A stretch of 64,000 bases of DNA from Bifidobacterium stellenboschense (GTDB taxonomy: Bacteria; Actinomycetota; Actinomycetes; Actinomycetales; Bifidobacteriaceae): positions 1 through 64,000 of the forward strand of contig NZ_JGZP01000001.1 in the NCBI RefSeq assembly GCF_000741785.1, read 5' to 3'. Below the pieces are notes generated by a model. The model was not told the origin of the DNA. It saw only the letters and a program-made list of their open reading frames with translations, and ran no database searches. Position 1 is the first letter of the stretch, and each line of letters starts with the position of its first letter. The position numbers and the translations under genes are program-made. Positions 35,364 to 44,695 of the stretch are shown here, one piece after another.

Positions 35364-36920
35364 ATGTCCGCCACGCCCACGGAACCCACGCATACGCCAT
35401 CAACCCAACAATCCGATCCGCAACGACCGGCAGCACCGCACCCGAACCAATCCGCCACGACCACCGCGCCGACGATCCACAAAGGGCGTCTCGCCGCCTA
35501 CGCGTTCGGCAACTTCGGCCAGGCGCTCTTCTACAACGCGCTGAGCACCTACTTCGTGGTCTACGCGACCACGTCGCTGTTCGCCGGCATCGACAAGGCC
35601 CTCGCGGCCAAGCTCATCGGCGTCATCACCTCGCTCGTGATGATCATCCGCATCGCCGAGATCTTCATCGACCCGCTGCTCGGCAACCTCGTCGACAACA
35701 CCACCACGCGGATCGGCCGGTTCCGCCCATGGCAGTTCATCGGCGGCACCGTCTCCGCCATCCTGCTGCTCATCATCTTCACCGGCATGTTCGGCCTGGT
35801 GAACGTCAACACCACCGCGTTCATTATCACGTTCGTCATCGTGTTCATCGTGCTCGACGTGTTCTACTCGCTGCGTGACATCTCCTACTGGGGCATGGTG
35901 CCGGCCATCTCCTCCGACTCGCACGAACGCTCCGTCTACACCGCCGCCGGCACGCTGTTCGGCTCGCTCGGCTACAACGGTCTGACCATCGCCGTCATCC
36001 CGATCACCACGATGTTCGCGATGGACCACACCACGCAGACGCAGGGCGGTTGGACCGCGTTCGGCGTCATCGTCGCGCTCATCGGCATCCTCACCTGCTG
36101 GACCGTCGGCTTCGGCGTCAAGGAGAACGACAGCGCGCTGCGCAGGAAAGCCGAGGCGAACGGCAACCCGCTGCAGGCGTTCAAGGCGCTCGGACGCAAC
36201 GACCAGCTGCTGTGGACCGCCCTCGCCTACCTGTTCTACTCGTTCGCGAACGTGGCCACCGGCGGCGTGATGGTGTACCTGTTCAAATACGTCGTCAACC
36301 GTTCCGACCTGTTCTCGATCACCGGCATCATCCCGTTCGTGGCGGGCATCCTGCTCGCGCCGCTGTTCCCGGTCGTCACGCGCCGCGTCCCACGCAAGGC
36401 CGTGTTCCTCACGGGCGTCGCGATGATGGGATGCGCCTACGTGCTGTTCATCATCGCACCGACCAACATCACGGTCGTCATCACCGCGCTGGTGCTCTTC
36501 TACGCGCCGCAGACGCTCATCCAGATGACCGGCATCCTGTGCCTCGAAGACTCCGTCGAATACGGGCAGCTCAAGACCGGCCGCCGCAACGAGGCCGTGA
36601 CGCTCTCCGTGCGCCCGATGCTCGACAAGATCGCCGGCGCGTTGTCCAACGGATTCGTCGGCTTCGTAGCCGTCGCCGCCGGCATGATCGGCACGGCCAC
36701 GGCCGGCGACATGACCCCGGCGAACATCGCCACATTCAAGGGGTTCGCGTTCTACATGCCGCTCGCGTTCATCGCGATCAGCTTCCTCACATTCCTGTTC
36801 GGCGTGAAGCTCAGCGAGAAGGCGCATGCCCGCATCGTGCGCCAACTCGAAGCCGGCATGGGCGGCGACAGCGAGCCGGAATACGGCAAGGAGATCGCCA
36901 AGGCCGCGCTGCTCGGCTAG
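35364..36920 (+). CDS. GPH-family sugar:cation symporter, LacS-like lactose permease
   Basis: 518-residue, twelve-helix permease of the glycoside-pentoside-hexuronide family. Family segments include FGNFGQALFYNALSTYFVVY, DPLLGNLVDNT with RIGRFRPW, and RDISYWGMVPAIS. No PTS IIA-like C-terminal domain is present. N-terminus begins with a Thr/Pro-rich 45-residue tail. ATG 35364 is preceded by AAGAAGG. Divergent from beta-galactosidase; lactose or galactoside import is inferred from that pairing. Confidence 0.9.
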   Translation: MSATPTEPTHTPSTQQSDPQRPAAPHPNQSATTTAPTIHKGRLAAYAFGNFGQALFYNALSTYFVVYATTSLFAGIDKALAAKLIGVITSLVMIIRIAEIFIDPLLGNLVDNTTTRIGRFRPWQFIGGTVSAILLLIIFTGMFGLVNVNTTAFIITFVIVFIVLDVFYSLRDISYWGMVPAISSDSHERSVYTAAGTLFGSLGYNGLTIAVIPITTMFAMDHTTQTQGGWTAFGVIVALIGILTCWTVGFGVKENDSALRRKAEANGNPLQAFKALGRNDQLLWTALAYLFYSFANVATGGVMVYLFKYVVNRSDLFSITGIIPFVAGILLAPLFPVVTRRVPRKAVFLTGVAMMGCAYVLFIIAPTNITVVITALVLFYAPQTLIQMTGILCLEDSVEYGQLKTGRRNEAVTLSVRPMLDKIAGALSNGFVGFVAVAAGMIGTATAGDMTPANIATFKGFAFYMPLAFIAISFLTFLFGVKLSEKAHARIVRQLEAGMGGDSEPEYGKEIAKAALLG

Positions 36921-36931
36921 CGAGGTACCTA

Positions 36932-36951
36932 CCGTCACGACAGTGTGACGG
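36932..36951 (+). terminator. Hairpin after the lacS-like gene
   Basis: CCGTCAC (36932-36938) pairs with GTGACGG (36945-36951), 12 bp after the stop codon. Confidence 0.55.
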
Positions 36952-36962
36952 CTCCTCGACCG

Positions 36963-37042
36963 GCACGGTTCCCTCCTTGATGCGCACGGTTTCCTCCTCG
37001 GTTTGTTACGGTTTTCCGTTGCAGATCAGGGAGGGAACCATG
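36963..37042. repeat. 21-bp repeats with core GCACGGTTCC and an inverted arm
   Basis: Units start at 36963 and 36984 (GCACGGTTCCCTCC, GCACGGTTTCCTCC); a degenerate third starts at 37005. CAGGGAGGGAACCATG (37027-37042) is the inverted copy of the core. The 16-mer CACGGTTCCCTCCTTG at 36964-36979 recurs exactly at 41223-41238. It sits upstream of the lacI gene at 37148. Confidence 0.8.
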
Positions 37043-37097
37043 ACAACCGATGAGCCCGGTGCGCCCGCGCGCGACGTCGTGCGATATGATGGGATTA

Positions 37098-37111
37098 GTA
37101 AACGAATTTAC
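37098..37111 (+). promoter_or_regulatory. Putative autoregulatory LacI operator
   Basis: GTAAACGAATTTAC, near-palindrome with central CG, between a TATGAT -10-like box (37085-37090) and the lacI coding start at 37148. A relative occurs in the lacZ-lacS gap. Confidence 0.65.
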
Positions 37112-37138
37112 CTGTGATTCCGCAAGGGAGCGTACTGA

Positions 37139-38188
<1,050 letters not shown>

Positions 38189-38260
38189 GCGAAGGTGAGC
38201 GGCAGCGGGCAACCATGAGTCCAGCCACAGGCTGTCCTCAGTCGCGGACGAGGTGTCAGG

Positions 38261-38495
38261 GGACCCACCCCAGTCGGCTTCGCCGACGGCTCCCCCTAGA
38301 AGGGGAGCCGTACCCCCTCAGCCGGCTTCGCCGACAGCTCCCCCTAGAAGGGGAGCCGTACCCCCTCAGTCGGCTTCGCCGACAGCTCCCCCTAAAAGGG
38401 GGAGCAGGAAAATCGCATGCGTCACAGATGCATTCCTCCTCCTTGCTCCCCCTTTTAGGGGGAGCTGTCCGGCTTCGCCGGACTGAGGGGGTCCT
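38261..38495. repeat. Tandem block of palindromic intergenic units
   Basis: At least three head-to-tail copies of CAGTCGGCTTCGCCGACAG plus GCTCCCCCTAGAAGGGGAGC (38271-38410), followed by one inverted copy (CTCCCCCTTTTAGGGGGAG, then GTCCGGCTTCGCCGGAC) to 38495. Lies between the convergent lacI and VanZ genes. It is the longest run of this repeat in the window and no gene is seen inside it. Confidence 0.85.
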
Positions 38496-38554
38496 GTCTT
38501 TACACGACTCCCCCCCGACTCTCAGCTTCGCCAAGCGCGCCGCCAACGCCTTGG

Positions 38555-39772
38555 TCACGAAACGGCCGCCCCGGCGCGGGAGGCATCCCGCTCGCCCGGG
38601 ATGAAATCCCAAGGCATGCGGCGCGCGACCACACCGAATGCGAACAGCGCGATGAAGCCGATCACGGCGATGCGCAGCGGGCCGTCGGCCGCGGCGGACA
38701 CCGCGGACGACACGACGCCCGCAGACCCCGAACCGGCCGCCCCTGAATCGACCACGCCGGTCCCGGCGTCCGCCGATCCGGCCGCAACAAACCCGGTGAT
38801 CGCCATGACCGTCAGCACGCCGAGCACCACCGTGCGCACCGCATAGAACGCCACGCGAAGGCCGCCATGCCGCGGCACCGTCTCGATGGTCATATGCGTG
38901 AACATGCCGCCGAGCGTGGCTCCGCGGTGCGCGAGCGGCACGAGCAGCTCGAACACGAGGAACGCCATCGCCGCCGCGGTCGGCGCGATCGCGTTCATCC
39001 AGCCGATGCCCACCGTGATGCGCCCGCCGAACAGCGCGAAATCGCCGTTCGCGAGCGGCGTGGCGAGCGCGTGGAACAGCAGCACGACGGCCATCGTGAG
39101 CGGGAAGTACGCGGCCACAACGAGCATCATGTCGATGACGAACGTGACGGCGCGGTGCAGCGCTCCCGGCCGCGTATTCACCTCGTCGCGGCCCGGAAGC
39201 GCGGCGGCCGGCACCCATGCGCCGAACAGTTTCGCGATGCCGAGGCCGACAATCGCGCCGAGCGTGTTCGTCATCAGATCGTTGATGTCGAACTGGCGGT
39301 AGGCGCACGGGTAGAGTCCCCAGAATCCGGTGAGCTGCGATGATTCGATGAACAGCGACATGGCGAACCCGCCGCCGACCACCGCCCACCAGCGCCAGCG
39401 CAGCCAGCGGGCGAGCACGAAACCGAGCGGCACGAAGAACACGACGTTCATCACGAGCTGGAGCAGCCCGTACAGGCCTCCGTACTGGAGGTCCTCGAGG
39501 AAGCGCAGCGGGTTGAGCTGCGGCGCGTAGTTGCCCACGTGCGCCGCGCAGAAGGCGTCCGGATCGTCGGGCATCGGGTAGAGCGTGAACGCGATAAGAC
39601 CGGTGAAGTACAGCACGCTCAGATAGGACGCGCCGACCGACAGCGCGCGCAGGCGATGGTATCGGTGGTAGAGGCCGGCGAGAATCGGCAAGGTGAGTAC
39701 AAGCGCGACCAGCGGCCACAGCAGCAGCGCGATTGCGAACGACGTGGAGAAATAACCCAAATAGCCAAGCAT
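38555..39772 (-). CDS. VanZ-domain membrane protein with C-terminal RDD-like domain
   Basis: 405 residues. VanZ domain in the first half (residues about 60-180; NPLRF, NVVFFVPLGF, IESSQLTG, FDINDLMTNTLGA are typical), then an RDD-like membrane domain (HRAVTFVIDMMLVVAAYFPLT). About eight to nine helices. VanZ-family proteins are linked to teicoplanin resistance in some Firmicutes, but most are of unknown function. No ribosome site precedes the ATG; TATAGT lies only 9 bp upstream, so the mRNA could be leaderless. The C-terminal 20 residues are charged. Confidence 0.8.
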   Translation of the reverse strand: MLGYLGYFSTSFAIALLLWPLVALVLTLPILAGLYHRYHRLRALSVGASYLSVLYFTGLIAFTLYPMPDDPDAFCAAHVGNYAPQLNPLRFLEDLQYGGLYGLLQLVMNVVFFVPLGFVLARWLRWRWWAVVGGGFAMSLFIESSQLTGFWGLYPCAYRQFDINDLMTNTLGAIVGLGIAKLFGAWVPAAALPGRDEVNTRPGALHRAVTFVIDMMLVVAAYFPLTMAVVLLFHALATPLANGDFALFGGRITVGIGWMNAIAPTAAAMAFLVFELLVPLAHRGATLGGMFTHMTIETVPRHGGLRVAFYAVRTVVLGVLTVMAITGFVAAGSADAGTGVVDSGAAGSGSAGVVSSAVSAAADGPLRIAVIGFIALFAFGVVARRMPWDFIPGERDASRAGAAVS

Positions 39773-39961
39773 CGCGCCCCACTATAGCGGTTCCGCTTCC
39801 TCGAACGATGGGAACCGCCCGGCCACACGCGCGGGATGACAACGGTTTCACCCCATCGTTATCATGGGCGGCAGCGGCATGATTTCCCGTATGCGAGACG
39901 CACGACCGACGCCCACGTGGACCGAGACTGCCGCGACGACAACCGAGACGCGAGGAGCAGT

Positions 39962-41164
39962 ATGAGCGCGAAACGGAATGATTTCAATCACAGGCCCACT
40001 ATCTATGATGTGGCCGAGCGCGCCGGAACCTCGTATGCGACGGTCTCCCGCTATCTCAACGGGCGCAGCGGCGTGGCCGCGAGCACGGCAAAACGCATCG
40101 AGCAGGCGATCAAGGATGTCGATTACACGCCGAGCGCGGCCGCGCGGTCGCTCGCGCAGCAGCGCACGCATCTCATCGCGTTGATCATCCACGCGCGGTC
40201 CGAGGACATCATCACCGATCCGAACATCATGCAGATCATCGCCAGCGCGAATGCGCGCGTCACGCGTGAGGGATGGCAGATGGTCACGTTGATGAGCGAG
40301 AACGACGGCGAGTCGCGCGCCAATATCGAACGGCTGGTGTCCGGCGGATTCGCGGACGGCTACCTGCTGTACACGATGGAAGAGGATGACCCGCTTCTCC
40401 CGCTGTTCGAACGCCGCTCGATGCACGCGGTGATCTCCGGCACCGGATACCGTCAACAGCCACCGTTCGTGTCGGTGGATGTCGATAACACCGCCGCGAT
40501 GAGCGAGCTCATCCGGTACGTGTTGACGGGGGAGACGCACTCCGCCGGCGATGGCGCGGATGATGCGGACACCACGGGCACCACCACTGCCGGCGACGCG
40601 ACGGCGGCATTGCGCCGCACACGCCCCGCCTACATCTGCGGCCCGTTGAACATGCCGGGCGCGCCGGAGCGTCTCGCCGCGTTCCGAGCCGTCACCGGCG
40701 AGCTGCTGCCGGACAGCGCCGACTCCCTGCCTGTCCACTACGCGGCGGACTGGAAGACGACGAGCGCCGCCGCGGCCGTCCGCGCGTGGGCGGAGGACGG
40801 CACGTTGGCGACGCGTGACGCGATCATCTGCGCGAACGATACGCTCGCTTTGGGTGCGATCGAGGAGCTGCACCGGTTGGGGTACGACGTGCCCGGCGAC
40901 GTGGCGGTGTCCGGGTTCGACAACAGTTCGGCGGCCACGTCAATCACGCCGCGACTGACCACGGTGGATCAGCATATGGAGCGTCGCGGATGGGTGATGG
41001 CGGGACTGGTCATCGACCAGATCCGCGACACCGACAAGAACGGTGACGGGAACGGTGACAGGAACGCGAGCGCGGATGACGCGGGGAACCCGGATGACGC
41101 GGGCGATGCACCGTCGAAGACCGTGATGCTCGCTACCGATCTGGTAATCCGCGAATCCGCGTGA
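39962..41164 (+). CDS. LacI-family transcriptional regulator
   Basis: 400 residues: HTH (TIYDVAERAGTSYATVSRYLNG) and effector domain. The RSLAQQRTHLIALIIH linker is standard. A Gly/Thr/Asp-rich insert (about residues 188-210) and a low-complexity stretch near the C-terminus (DKNGDGNGDRNASADDAG) are not usual. ATG 39962 has GAGGAG. Similar in sequence style to the LacI at 42899 (RYLNG, YTP..AARSLA). Target unknown; it stands alone, convergent with the binding-protein gene downstream. Confidence 0.9.
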   Translation: MSAKRNDFNHRPTIYDVAERAGTSYATVSRYLNGRSGVAASTAKRIEQAIKDVDYTPSAAARSLAQQRTHLIALIIHARSEDIITDPNIMQIIASANARVTREGWQMVTLMSENDGESRANIERLVSGGFADGYLLYTMEEDDPLLPLFERRSMHAVISGTGYRQQPPFVSVDVDNTAAMSELIRYVLTGETHSAGDGADDADTTGTTTAGDATAALRRTRPAYICGPLNMPGAPERLAAFRAVTGELLPDSADSLPVHYAADWKTTSAAAAVRAWAEDGTLATRDAIICANDTLALGAIEELHRLGYDVPGDVAVSGFDNSSAATSITPRLTTVDQHMERRGWVMAGLVIDQIRDTDKNGDGNGDRNASADDAGNPDDAGDAPSKTVMLATDLVIRESA

Positions 41165-41201
41165 GCCTCGCGCGTGACAATCACAGACGGTCCACAACCG
41201 T

Positions 41202-41280
41202 CACGGTTCCTTCCACAACCAACACGGTTCCCTCCTTGGTTTGGCTCGTTGTTCCGTGACCAACCAAGGAGGGAACCGTG
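41202..41280. repeat. 21-bp repeat pair closed by a 19-bp inverted repeat
   Basis: CACGGTTCC recurs at 41202 and 41223 (21 bp apart). CACGGTTCCCTCCTTGGTT (41223-41241) pairs perfectly with AACCAAGGAGGGAACCGTG (41262-41280), 20-nt loop. It lies between two convergent genes and could end both transcripts. The first 16 bases equal the element at 36964. Confidence 0.85.
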
Positions 41281-41405
41281 ATAACGAAGGAAGCCGGGCC
41301 CCGGAGGAATGGGACCCGGCCTGATGTGAAGGAGCTTCAGGAGAAGTCTGGAGGGGAGCGGCGCCGAGGCACCGCTCCGGTTGGACTGGATGGGCGTGAC
41401 CGGCG

Positions 41406-42743
41406 TCACCCTTGCTTGACGGTGAAGCCCTGGTCGCTGCCGTACTTGGCGAGCGCCTTCTGGAAGGCCGCGAGGCCCTTCTCCAGCGTGGTGGACTTGT
41501 CCGTGTATGCCTTGCCGACGTAGTCGCCGTAGATGCTGTTGGCCTGGCCGGCGTAGGGGAGGAACTGGAAGGATTCGGTCACCTGGTTGGCGGCCTCGGC
41601 AAGCACCTCGTTGTAGGCCTGGTCGCCGAAGTAGGCACGCACCTCATCGGAGCCCTTGAGGAAGTCGGCGTCCTTGAGCGTGGCCTTGTCGGCCGGGAAG
41701 GCACCGCCGTCGGTGCGGATCTTGATGCCTTCCTTGCTGTGGTTCGCGAAGTCGATGAACTTGAACGCGGCGTCCTGGTTCTTGGAGGCGGAGGTCACGG
41801 CCAGCGCGGAGCCGCCGTTCTCGCCGTTGGACGGCTTGGAGGCGTCCCAGTTCGGCTGGAGGGCGACGCGCATGTTGCCCTTGGCGGCCGCGGAGTTGGA
41901 GACCAGGTTGGCGGGCATCCACGCACCTTCGAAGATGGTGGCGATGGTGCCGTCGCCGATGCCGCGGTTCCACTCGTCGGCCCACGTGGCAACCTTCGTG
42001 TTGATGAGGTCCTCGTCGATCATCTTCTGCCAGAAGTCGGCGACTGTCTTCACCTGCGGATCGGACGTGAAGTTGATGGTGACGTTCTCGCCCTTGGACT
42101 CGTACGGCTTGGCGCCGGCCTGCCACAGGAACGCGGTCATCACCTTGATGTCGCCGGCGTCGGCGGTGATGTAGTAGTCGTCGCCGAGGGCGCGGATCTT
42201 CTTGGCGTCCTGATAGTACTCGTCCCACGTCTTCGGGGCCTCGGTGATGCCGGCCTTGTCGAACGTGGCCTTGTTGTAGAACATGGCCTGCGGACCGGAG
42301 TCCATCGGCAGCGCGTACACGCCGTCGTTGAGGCTCACCGAGTTCCATGTGCCCGGCGTGTAGAACGTGTCGTAGCCGGAGGTCTTGTCCTTGATGTTCG
42401 CAAGCTGGCTCTGCTCGCCGATCACGAACTGCGGGACGGTCATGTATTCGAGCTGGACGACGTCGGGGATGCCGCTGCCGGCCTGGATCGCGTTGTTGAG
42501 CGAGGTGACGGTGGTATCCGCCTTGCCGGTGTTGTTGAACTTGATCGTGATGTTCGGGTACTTCTTCTCGAACGCCTTGATGACCGGCTTGAGCGTGGGC
42601 TCCCACGCCCACAGGTTGAGCGTGACGTCGCCGTTCGCGTCGCCCGCGGCACCTTGGCTCGACGATCCGCCACATGCGGCCACGGATACGAGCATCGCGG
42701 CGGCTCCGACCACCGCCACGGTCTTCTTCAGTGAGAACTTCAT
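41406..42743 (-). CDS. Sugar ABC transporter solute-binding lipoprotein (family 1), no adjacent permeases
   Basis: 445 residues; signal peptide with lipobox VAAC (Cys24). Family-1 SBP sequence: LNLWAWEPTLKPVIKAFEKKYPNI at the start, ALPMDSGPQAMFYNKATFDKAGI in the hinge and KGNMRVALQPNWDASKPSNG later. Likely high-affinity binder of a sugar, acting outside the membrane. No permease follows: the gene runs into a hairpin and a convergent lacI. Hence it either shares a permease encoded elsewhere or has been separated from its own. Its promoter carries two operators shared with the divergent lacI gene. GGAAGGGA precedes the ATG. Confidence 0.94.
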   Translation of the reverse strand: MKFSLKKTVAVVGAAAMLVSVAACGGSSSQGAAGDANGDVTLNLWAWEPTLKPVIKAFEKKYPNITIKFNNTGKADTTVTSLNNAIQAGSGIPDVVQLEYMTVPQFVIGEQSQLANIKDKTSGYDTFYTPGTWNSVSLNDGVYALPMDSGPQAMFYNKATFDKAGITEAPKTWDEYYQDAKKIRALGDDYYITADAGDIKVMTAFLWQAGAKPYESKGENVTINFTSDPQVKTVADFWQKMIDEDLINTKVATWADEWNRGIGDGTIATIFEGAWMPANLVSNSAAAKGNMRVALQPNWDASKPSNGENGGSALAVTSASKNQDAAFKFIDFANHSKEGIKIRTDGGAFPADKATLKDADFLKGSDEVRAYFGDQAYNEVLAEAANQVTESFQFLPYAGQANSIYGDYVGKAYTDKSTTLEKGLAAFQKALAKYGSDQGFTVKQG

Positions 42744-42793
42744 GGTTTCCGTCCCTTCCTTGGGTGCTGCCGCACGTCGCTCCATCATCGGCG

Positions 42794-42843
42794 TGTGACC
42801 GGTTACGCTTCGGTAGTATACACTGGTATGTGACCGGTCACAA
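42794..42843 (-). promoter_or_regulatory. Promoter of the lone binding protein with two operators
   Basis: On the minus strand, -35 TTGTGA (42838-42843) and -10 TATACT (42815-42820), 17-bp spacer. Operator TGTGACCGGTCACA (42829-42842), a perfect 14-bp palindrome, covers the -35. A second site TGTGACCGGTTACG (42794-42807) is 35 bp away, just past the start of transcription. Probable repressor: the divergent LacI protein. Confidence 0.88.
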
Positions 42844-42898
42844 CCTGTGTGTCGTTTCACCGGCGAGACGAACGACGGCCACGAAGGACGGAAGACCT

Positions 42899-43951
42899 AT
42901 GACGACGAAGCAGCCACCTACGATGTCCACTATGACAACCGCACCGAAGAAACCCACCATCCGCGACGTGGCACGCCTCGCCGGCGTCTCCTACGGCACG
43001 GTCTCGCGCTATCTCAACGGCAACGAGCATGTCTCCCAGGACGCCGCCGAACGCATCGCCGCGGCCATCGAGCAGTCGCACTACACCCCGAACAAGGCCG
43101 CCCGCTCGCTCGCGCGACAGCGCACGCAGACCGTGGCGCTCATCATCCAGGTCGAGTCGAACGAGACGATGGTGCAGGCCAGCGTCTCCGAGGCGATGGT
43201 CGGCGCCAACCAGGTGCTCGGCGACGCCGGATACCAGATGGTCACCATCATCGCCAATTCCGACGAGTCGACGAGACGCATCACCCAGCTCGTCAACAGC
43301 GATTTCGCCGACGGCTACCTGCTGTTCTCGTTGAGCGAGGACGACAGTCTCGCCAACGCGTTCCTGGACGTCCGACGCCCGGTCGTGCGCTCCGAGGCGA
43401 GCGACCGCGGCGACCTGCCATACCCGGCCATCGACTTCGCCAACAGGGACGGCCAGCGCGCGATCACACGGTACCTGCTCGACAACGGCAGAACGCGTCT
43501 CGCCTACGTGTGCGGACCTGGATACTCGCCTACGTCCGGCAACCGTCTGGACGGCTTCCGGGATGCGGTGGGCGACGCCTACGACGAACGCCGCGTCTAC
43601 TACGCGGATGATTGGGAGATCACCAGCGGCGAGATGGCGGCTGTGGCGTTCCAGCCGCAACTCGACCGGATCGACGGCATCGTATGCGCCAACGACAGCA
43701 TCGCCATCGGCGTGATCAACCAGCTCGCCCGGTTCGGGTACACGACTCCCGACGACATCGCCGTCACCGGATTCGACGATTCGCCGCTCGCCCTGCTCGT
43801 CAACCCGAAACTCACCACGGTCCGGCAGGATTCGCAGCTGCACGGCCGCGCGATGGCCGAGGCGTTGCTGCACATGCTGCACGGCGCCGCCATCGAGCCT
43901 CACCACGTGGAACTCCTCCCCACGTCCATCGTCAAACGTCAGTCCGCCTGA
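42899..43951 (+). CDS. LacI-family regulator of the divergent binding-protein gene
   Basis: 350 residues with N-terminal HTH (TIRDVARLAGVSYGTVSRYLNG, residues about 18-40) and a periplasmic-binding-like core (VALIIQVESN, GFDDSPLALLVNPKLTTVRQD). ATG 42899 follows AAGGACGGAAG; a Met-rich 17-residue lead precedes the HTH. Shares a 155-bp divergent region with the lone sugar-binding lipoprotein, with two palindromic operators. Ends in a bidirectional terminator. Confidence 0.92.
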   Translation: MTTKQPPTMSTMTTAPKKPTIRDVARLAGVSYGTVSRYLNGNEHVSQDAAERIAAAIEQSHYTPNKAARSLARQRTQTVALIIQVESNETMVQASVSEAMVGANQVLGDAGYQMVTIIANSDESTRRITQLVNSDFADGYLLFSLSEDDSLANAFLDVRRPVVRSEASDRGDLPYPAIDFANRDGQRAITRYLLDNGRTRLAYVCGPGYSPTSGNRLDGFRDAVGDAYDERRVYYADDWEITSGEMAAVAFQPQLDRIDGIVCANDSIAIGVINQLARFGYTTPDDIAVTGFDDSPLALLVNPKLTTVRQDSQLHGRAMAEALLHMLHGAAIEPHHVELLPTSIVKRQSA

Positions 43952-43981
43952 CCCCGCCGCCAAACAGCTCCGGATACGACG

Positions 43982-44003
43982 AAGGCCCGCCGAAGCGGGC
44001 CTT
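43982..44003. terminator. Bidirectional terminator
   Basis: AAGGCCCGC (43982-43990) pairs perfectly with GCGGGCCTT (43995-44003), loop CGAA, between convergent lacI (+) and the DUF3566 gene (-). Confidence 0.88.
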
Positions 44004-44024
44004 GCACGATGCGCTCGATGGCGA

Positions 44025-44639
44025 TCAGTCGTCGCCGAGCGTCACATGAACGCCGCCGACGAGCGAGCTGACGACGTTGTAGATCGCGGCGACCACCACG
44101 GCGAGGATCGTGAGCAGCACGATCTCGACGATGGAGAAGATCGTCACGGCGGACAGCACGGTGGGCAGGGAGAACACCTGCGCCAGGTTGAAGCCGTCCG
44201 CGTTGAGGCCGGTGGAGGCGACGATCTGCGTGATCTGGTCGAACACGCCGACCGCGTTGAGCAGCAGCCAGACAAGGGCCGCGGCGACGATCTGGATGAG
44301 CGCTCCGGCGATGGACATCATGAACGACACCTTCGCCACGCTCCACACGTTGAGACGCGTGAGAGACAGGTTCATACGACGGGCGCGCGGCGTGCCGCGG
44401 CGCACGGCCGGACGGACCTTGATGCCGCCGGACGCCTTCGCCTTGGATTCGGCGTGCTCGCGGGCCTGGGATTCGTCGATCAGCGGCTTGTTGGACACGG
44501 AACGGGCCACGCGCGGCGCATGCCCGTCCGCCGGGGCGACGGCGGGGGCTTCGGCCGGGGCGGCCTCGCCTTCGGGCCGCTCAGGCAGCTTCACTTCCGG
44601 CACGGGCTCCTCGTGCAGCTCTTCTTGGTTGTCGCTCAT
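44025..44639 (-). CDS. DUF3566 transmembrane protein downstream of gyrA
   Basis: 204 residues. Acidic Pro/Ala-rich N-terminal half, then RRMNLSLTRLNVWSVAKVSFM and two hydrophobic helices (about 105-130 and 168-192), the pattern of DUF3566, which follows gyrA in many actinobacteria. No biochemical activity is known to me. AAGGAG precedes the ATG. Probably co-transcribed with gyrB-gyrA. Confidence 0.88.
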   Translation of the reverse strand: MSDNQEELHEEPVPEVKLPERPEGEAAPAEAPAVAPADGHAPRVARSVSNKPLIDESQAREHAESKAKASGGIKVRPAVRRGTPRARRMNLSLTRLNVWSVAKVSFMMSIAGALIQIVAAALVWLLLNAVGVFDQITQIVASTGLNADGFNLAQVFSLPTVLSAVTIFSIVEIVLLTILAVVVAAIYNVVSSLVGGVHVTLGDD

Positions 44640-44695
44640 GTTGCTCCTTCACGATTCGCTGAATCTCTAGAGAGACTAGCAATCTTCGCAGACGA

